From the NCBI GenBank assembly GCA_903932695.1, contig CAIZGZ010000079.1, forward strand, positions 1-9,912: a DNA stretch of 9,912 bases, given 5' to 3'. Below are positions 6,034 to 9,912 of the stretch, piece by piece. The notes beneath the pieces are model-generated. The model was not told where the DNA came from. It saw only the letters and a list, made by a program, of their open reading frames with translations, and did not search any database. The number at the start of each line of letters is the position of its first letter. Positions within the stretch are counted from its first letter, which is position 1. The DNA comes from an uncultured Actinomycetes bacterium (GTDB lineage: Bacteria > Actinomycetota > Actinomycetes > Nanopelagicales > Nanopelagicaceae). The translations under genes were made by a program, and so were the position numbers.

Positions 6034-7149
6034 TTATTTCTTCACTAGTTCGGGAGAGCGGCGAGCTCCATTATGTGCAACTGCAGCGGCATCAATGATT
6101 TCATCGGAAAAGTCAGGTGCAACAACGCCATCTTTGGTCATGAGCATCAATAGGTTGACGATATTGCGAGAGAAGAGCATTGATGCATGAAAAGCTAGCT
6201 GGCTTGGAACATCTTTGCCGCCCCACATGCGAACGCCATTGACGGTTGTCACAATTTCGCCAGGCAAAGTTCCCTCGACATTGCCGCCAGTCTCTGCGGC
6301 CAGATCTACTACAACTGAACCGGGGGCCATGCTTGCGATCATCTCTGCTGTAACTAATCGCGGCGCAGGGCGACCTGGAACGGCAGCGGTTGTGATGAGC
6401 ACATTGGCAGCGGCGATGTACGGAGTAAGAAGTTCTCGCTGGCGCGCAGCTCGCTCCTCGGTCATCTCTCGCGCGTATCCGCCAGCTCCTTCAAGTGCCT
6501 CAAGCTCTAACGTGATGAACTTTGCACCCATCGATTTCACTTCGTCAGCTGAAGCTGGACGTACGTCGTATGCACTCACAACCGCGCCAAGCCGTTTGGC
6601 AGTCGCGATTGCTTGGAGACCGGCGACGCCAGCTCCAAGAACGAGGACATTGGCAGGAGTCACTGTGCCGGCGGCGGTCATCAACAGTGGGAAGAAGCGC
6701 GGCGAAAGTTCTGCTCCAATTAGGGCAGCCTTATAACCGGCACAAAGCGCTTGCGATGTAAGGGCATCCATGGATTGCGCGCGTGAGATTCGAGGGATTA
6801 GCTCCATTGAAAATGCTGTAACCCCAGCTTTGGCCGCCGCCTCGATCGATTCCTCGGCGGTGCTTGGTGAGAGGAAGGAGATCGTGATTGCGCCGCTCTT
6901 TAAGGTCGACATCCGAGCTGGCGCTAGCGGCGCCACGCTTGCGATGACATCAGCACCCGGGAGGGGGTCGCCAACCGCGATACTGGCACCCGCTTTTTCG
7001 TAGGCATCATCGGAGAAGTCGGCTCCGAGGCCAGCTCCAGATTCGATAGTGACTTCAAGCCCGGCCTGAGTGAGCTTGGAGATGATGTCGGGGACGAGAG
7101 CTACCCGCTTCTCGCCTGCCTTGACCTCTTTCGGAACCGCTATGCGCAT
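6034..7149 (-). CDS. pntAA: NAD(P) transhydrogenase subunit alpha, NAD-binding part
   Basis: This is the soluble, NAD(H)-binding domain I of the transhydrogenase, related to alanine dehydrogenase. At 371 residues it has the usual length for the split form. The N-terminus MRIAVPKEVKAGEKRVALVP is the family signature and fixes the start. The Rossmann motif VLGAGVAGLQAIATAKRLGA is present, followed by the acidic end of beta-2 (AYDVRP). TTAAVPGRPAPRLVT and the MAPGSVVVDLAAETGGN segment are also conserved. Alanine dehydrogenase is unlikely, since pntAB and pntB follow directly. It heads the operon pntAA-pntAB-pntB and is separated from argF by 65 bp on the same strand. No clear ribosome-binding site precedes the ATG. 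Confidence 0.95.
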   Translation of the reverse strand: MRIAVPKEVKAGEKRVALVPDIISKLTQAGLEVTIESGAGLGADFSDDAYEKAGASIAVGDPLPGADVIASVAPLAPARMSTLKSGAITISFLSPSTAEESIEAAAKAGVTAFSMELIPRISRAQSMDALTSQALCAGYKAALIGAELSPRFFPLLMTAAGTVTPANVLVLGAGVAGLQAIATAKRLGAVVSAYDVRPASADEVKSMGAKFITLELEALEGAGGYAREMTEERAARQRELLTPYIAAANVLITTAAVPGRPAPRLVTAEMIASMAPGSVVVDLAAETGGNVEGTLPGEIVTTVNGVRMWGGKDVPSQLAFHASMLFSRNIVNLLMLMTKDGVVAPDFSDEIIDAAAVAHNGARRSPELVKK

Positions 7150-7155
7150 CCCATC

Positions 7156-7161
7156 ACTGTA
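7156..7161 (-). promoter_or_regulatory. possible -10 element giving a leaderless pntAA mRNA
   Basis: On the minus strand TACAGT (TANNNT type) ends 6 nt before the pntAA ATG, so transcription would start at or near the A of the ATG. This fits the missing ribosome-binding site and the known frequency of leaderless mRNAs in actinobacteria. The -35 region is poor, so the call rests on spacing and one hexamer. Confidence 0.35.
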
Positions 7162-7214
7162 GCGGAATGTGTTCTACTTCACATTATTTCCAGATAACCC
7201 TTTTTTGGGAATTT

Positions 7215-8153
7215 TTAGCGCCCCTCTAGCTCCCCGCGGATCAAGTGGTACAAAATTGCCTGAATAGTCGTTCGGCGATGATAGGCCTCGCGCCAAATAA
7301 CCGAACGCTCGCCGTCAATCACCTCTGCAGCAACCTCTTCACCACGGTGGGCAGGCAGGCAGTGCATGAAGATCGAATCGGAAGTTGTGAGCGACATCAG
7401 CTGGGGAGTCACTTCAAATGGAGCTAGCGCTTTGAGTTTGGCTGCGCGCTCGCTCTCCGGATCGCCCATCGACATCCAGACATCGGTGTAGAGAACGCTG
7501 GCATCCTTCGCCGCAGCTTCGGGGTCGGTCAGAATTTCGATGGTGGCACCGGTCTGAGCGCCAATCTTTTGAGCAGCTTCAACCGCACTGACGGAAGGAG
7601 CGTAATCGCCACCCGGTGTTGCAACGACGACGTGAGCTCCCATGATTGCACCCATGGTGAGCCAGGCATGCGCCATGTTGTTGCCATCGCCAACGTAGGT
7701 GAATTTTCGACCAGAGATATCTTCGCCAAATTGTTCGCGGATAGTGACCCAATCCGCCAAGAGTTGGGTTGGATGATCATCATCTGTGAGTCCATTAATA
7801 ATGGGAATCGTGGAGTTGGCACCAAGCTCATCAACATCGGATTGCGCAAAGGTGCGGATCAACATGGCAGATGCGTAACCGCTAATAATTCGTGCAGTAT
7901 CGGCCAGGGTCTCACCACGGCCAAGTTGAAGTTCATCGCCACGGATGAAGATCGGAGTGCCGCCAAGGTGAGCAACCGCAGTCTCCGAGGCCAAGCGGGT
8001 ACGAGTCGATGGCTTGGTCATATAGATCGCTACGGTGCGACCCGCGAGAGCGGTATTGGCGCTCAATGGCCGATGCGCAAAGTCAGCAGCGGTGCCAAGT
8101 AGTAGCTCGACATCGGCGCGGCTAAGGTCGCCGGTACGTAGTAGATCCTTCAT
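7215..8153 (-). CDS. argF: ornithine carbamoyltransferase
   Basis: The enzyme joins carbamoyl phosphate to ornithine to make citrulline in arginine biosynthesis, in the cytoplasm. The 312 residues fit the family. The carbamoyl-phosphate motif STRTR is at 49-53, followed by RGDELQLGRGET, the HPTQ box in DDDHPTQLLAD, and VGDGNNMAHAW. DVWMSMGDPESE and the ornithine-side signature HCLPAHRGEE (264-273) follow, the latter separating it from aspartate carbamoyltransferase. The start ATG has AGGA 7 nt upstream. In many actinobacteria argF sits in an arg cluster, but no other arg gene is visible here. Its start is back to back with the DUF3039 gene, so its promoter must lie inside that gene's coding region. 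Confidence 0.95.
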   Translation of the reverse strand: MKDLLRTGDLSRADVELLLGTAADFAHRPLSANTALAGRTVAIYMTKPSTRTRLASETAVAHLGGTPIFIRGDELQLGRGETLADTARIISGYASAMLIRTFAQSDVDELGANSTIPIINGLTDDDHPTQLLADWVTIREQFGEDISGRKFTYVGDGNNMAHAWLTMGAIMGAHVVVATPGGDYAPSVSAVEAAQKIGAQTGATIEILTDPEAAAKDASVLYTDVWMSMGDPESERAAKLKALAPFEVTPQLMSLTTSDSIFMHCLPAHRGEEVAAEVIDGERSVIWREAYHRRTTIQAILYHLIRGELEGR

Positions 8154-8160
8154 TTGATAA

Positions 8161-8168
8161 TCCTAGGA
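8161..8168. promoter_or_regulatory. palindromic TCCTAGGA, shared ribosome-binding site of divergent genes
   Basis: TCCTAGGA is its own reverse complement. On the minus strand it supplies AGGA 7 nt before the argF ATG. On the plus strand it supplies AGGAGA (8165-8170) upstream of the DUF3039 start. GATAAT (8156-8161, plus) beside it resembles a -10 hexamer but lacks a convincing -35. Confidence 0.5.
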
Positions 8169-8183
8169 GATAAGATTGGAATC

Positions 8184-8456
8184 GTGAAGGACATTTCTGA
8201 TCCACTCGGCATTCCAGAGCTCTCCGGCTTTGGCGGAACAGATCTCCTAGAAAAAGAAGATCTTGCACCCAATGACAATGGCGATCACGAGCGTTTCTCG
8301 CATTATGTACGTAAAGAGAAGATCACCGAGTCGATGGTCACCGGTAAGCCAGTAACAGCCTTGTGCGGCAAGAAGTGGGTGCCGAGCCGTGACCCGGAGA
8401 AGTTTCCCATCTGCCCAACCTGTAAAGAGATTTACAACGGGTTAAAGAAAGAGTGA
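8184..8456 (+). CDS. DUF3039 family protein
   Basis: This is a small, conserved actinobacterial protein of unknown function, 90 residues from the GTG at 8184. It has the family core GDHERFSHYV with H35 and H40, then ALCGKKWVPSRDPEKFP with C61, and the end CPTCKEIY with C77 and C80. The spaced Cys and His residues suggest a zinc site, which is inference. The start is uncertain. A TTG at 8154 is in frame and would add ten residues, but it sits before the AGGAGA site. The GTG at 8184 follows that site by 13 nt, somewhat long, and begins the VKDISDP sequence. The stop overlaps the GH18 start by 4 nt. Confidence 0.82.
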   Translation: MKDISDPLGIPELSGFGGTDLLEKEDLAPNDNGDHERFSHYVRKEKITESMVTGKPVTALCGKKWVPSRDPEKFPICPTCKEIYNGLKKE

Positions 8457-9912
8457 AACCCGCACGTTGGGGAAGGTTGCTCGCGGCTATTTTAGTAGCA
8501 GTTAGTACACAACAACTTCTCCCACAAGTGGCATTGGCCGATAATCCGCCGCGCAAGATCCTTTCTGGCTGGATTCCATATTATTCAATTGCTACCTCAG
8601 TGCCATCTGCCATCACCAATTCAGATTTGATTACTCAGGTTTCACCATTCTGGTACACCTTGAAAAATCAGAACACGATCGCAGATCTCTATACCCCAGC
8701 AAATCCATCGACCCCTATGGCGCAACCACTATCAGTCTTGCGAGGAGCCGGCTTTAAGATTATTCCAACAATTACCGATGGTACCGATATTGATCCCAAG
8801 ACCGGAAAAGCAACATCGATGGTTCTCTCTAACCTCCTGGCGGATCCAACCTCGCGTGCCAACGTAGTTTCGACAATTACAAATTTGGTGACGAGTAATA
8901 ATTTTGATGGAATCGATCTTGATTTTGAGAACTTTGCGTACGTGGATCCCATCTCTACCTGGCCGACCACCCAGACGCGATGGGTGAGTTTCATCTCTGA
9001 TCTCGCCACTGCGCTTCACGCCCAAGGAAAAATTCTCTCGATCACGACCCCGCCGCTTTTCAATCCAGCAAGCGGCAAAAAGGGCTACTACCAATATGCA
9101 TGGTCGCAGATCGGAAATCTCATCGATCAACTTCACATCATGGCTTATGACTATTCGACATCGTCACCGGGTCCGATCGGGCCAATCGGTTGGACAACCG
9201 ACGCGGTGACCTACGCGGTATCGACGATGCCTGCGTCGAAGGTCTACATCGGAGTTCCAGGATATGGCCGTGATTGGGTTACTGCGGTCTCTGGCACGTG
9301 CCCATCGCTACCCGTGAACTATCTCAAAACGGTAGCTACTGGAGTTGTCTCGACCTTCGTAATGCACGACGTCAACAATCTCGCGAGCACATATGGCGCA
9401 ACACCCACGTACAACGCGAAGTTCGGTGAATCGACCTTCACCTATCAGAAGGTCTATAACGGAACCACCGCATCGGGTTCGCTCACCACCTGTACCGCAA
9501 CGCGCACCGTCTGGTACCAAGATCAGCAAGCCTTTACCTTGCGCGCAAATCTCGTTGGGCAATATCGATTAGGGGGAATCTCTGAGTGGACGCTCGGAAT
9601 GGAAGATCCCACGGCGCTCAGTTCGGTGAGAGCCGTTGCGCAAGCGATCGCACCTGATCAGGTTCTCGCCAACCTTTCACTTCTTAATCCAACGCTGACC
9701 TCCTCGTCTTCACCATCTACTTCGCCTGGTACTCCAGCTTCCTCTAATTCGCCAGCCGTCACTTCCGGCTCAACCCTCGACGTTGGCACTCCGCTTAACC
9801 TCACCGGCACCTTTGCGTTGCCTGATAAGACGCCGGTAGCTGGCGTTCCAGTTCATCTCCAGTTCCAAAACTCAACTGGTGGTTGGAGCAATCAAGCCGA
9901 TAGCACCACTGC
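8453..9912 (+). CDS. secreted glycoside hydrolase family 18 protein, 3' end beyond the window
   Basis: The reading frame starts at GTG 8453, inside the DUF3039 stop (GTGA), and stays open to the window edge (486 codons). Residues 1-29 look like a signal peptide: Lys and Arg early, then a hydrophobic core, with cleavage likely after VALA. The GH18 barrel follows (about 35-400). DGIDLDFE at 152-159 is the family DxxDxDxE motif with catalytic acid E159. MAYDY at 230-234 and the barrel-closing W379 in GGISEWTLGMEDP are also in place. A Ser/Pro/Thr linker (about 417-437) leads to a beta-rich, Ig-like segment that is cut off. Activity on chitin, or on peptidoglycan glycan as in YaaH-type enzymes, is plausible, and sequence does not decide. 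Export suggests cell-wall or extracellular action. Confidence 0.88.
   Translation, partial: MKPARWGRLLAAILVAVSTQQLLPQVALADNPPRKILSGWIPYYSIATSVPSAITNSDLITQVSPFWYTLKNQNTIADLYTPANPSTPMAQPLSVLRGAGFKIIPTITDGTDIDPKTGKATSMVLSNLLADPTSRANVVSTITNLVTSNNFDGIDLDFENFAYVDPISTWPTTQTRWVSFISDLATALHAQGKILSITTPPLFNPASGKKGYYQYAWSQIGNLIDQLHIMAYDYSTSSPGPIGPIGWTTDAVTYAVSTMPASKVYIGVPGYGRDWVTAVSGTCPSLPVNYLKTVATGVVSTFVMHDVNNLASTYGATPTYNAKFGESTFTYQKVYNGTTASGSLTTCTATRTVWYQDQQAFTLRANLVGQYRLGGISEWTLGMEDPTALSSVRAVAQAIAPDQVLANLSLLNPTLTSSSSPSTSPGTPASSNSPAVTSGSTLDVGTPLNLTGTFALPDKTPVAGVPVHLQFQNSTGGWSNQADSTT

Noticed and set aside
6215..6736. 173-codon plus-strand frame opposite pntAA
   Set aside because: It is a low-complexity Ala/Ser/Thr/Pro shadow of a well-conserved gene.
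7195..7214. Intrinsic terminator after argF (CCC-TTTTTT-GGG)
   Set aside because: The stem is only 3 bp and the T-run is in the loop, so a stable hairpin is not supported.
1..9912. Prophage, toxin-antitoxin, restriction or other defence system
   Set aside because: The only nuclease-like gene is the common DUF222-HNH type. No partner gene, integrase, transposase or methyltransferase is visible.

Overview
The window looks like chromosomal DNA of an actinobacterium with roughly balanced base composition. The evidence is a tmRNA 3' end close to mycobacterial ssrA, a DUF222/HNH ('13E12-type') protein, a DUF3039 protein, and a proton-translocating transhydrogenase whose alpha subunit is split into PntAA and PntAB. 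The modest GC and tight spacing would fit a freshwater planktonic lineage (for example Nanopelagicales-like or a small Microbacteriaceae). That placement is inference and cannot be settled from 9.9 kb.

Layout. Positions 1-140 (+) are the 3' part of tmRNA, cut by the window edge and followed by a GC-rich hairpin (151-170). Next is a block of three minus-strand genes, in transcription order pirin (4214-3141), an Old Yellow Enzyme-type flavin oxidoreductase (3022-1958) and a DUF222-HNH protein (1833-406). This block holds five unrelated tandem-repeat arrays with units of 18, 13, 15, 9 and 12 bp. Three of them lie just after stop codons and two lie in frame inside the HNH gene. Upstream on the minus strand is the compact operon pntAA-pntAB-pntB (7149-4302), and before it argF (8153-7215), encoding ornithine carbamoyltransferase. 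Diverging from argF on the plus strand are a small DUF3039 gene (to 8456) and a secreted family-18 glycoside hydrolase (8453 to beyond 9912). The latter two overlap by 4 nt (GTGA).

How the genes relate. The pnt operon encodes the membrane complex that uses proton-motive force to move hydride from NADH to NADP+, making NADPH. The OYE-type enzyme uses NAD(P)H, so a redox link is possible but not shown. ArgF works in arginine synthesis and is away from any visible arg cluster. DUF3039 and GH18 appear translationally coupled.

Most of the window is ordinary metabolism. The least ordinary parts are the density of unrelated short tandem repeats in 0.28-3.14 kb next to ssrA, and the divergent argF/DUF3039 starts. 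There a single palindrome, TCCTAGGA, can act as ribosome-binding site on both strands. I did not find a convincing new defence or mobile system.
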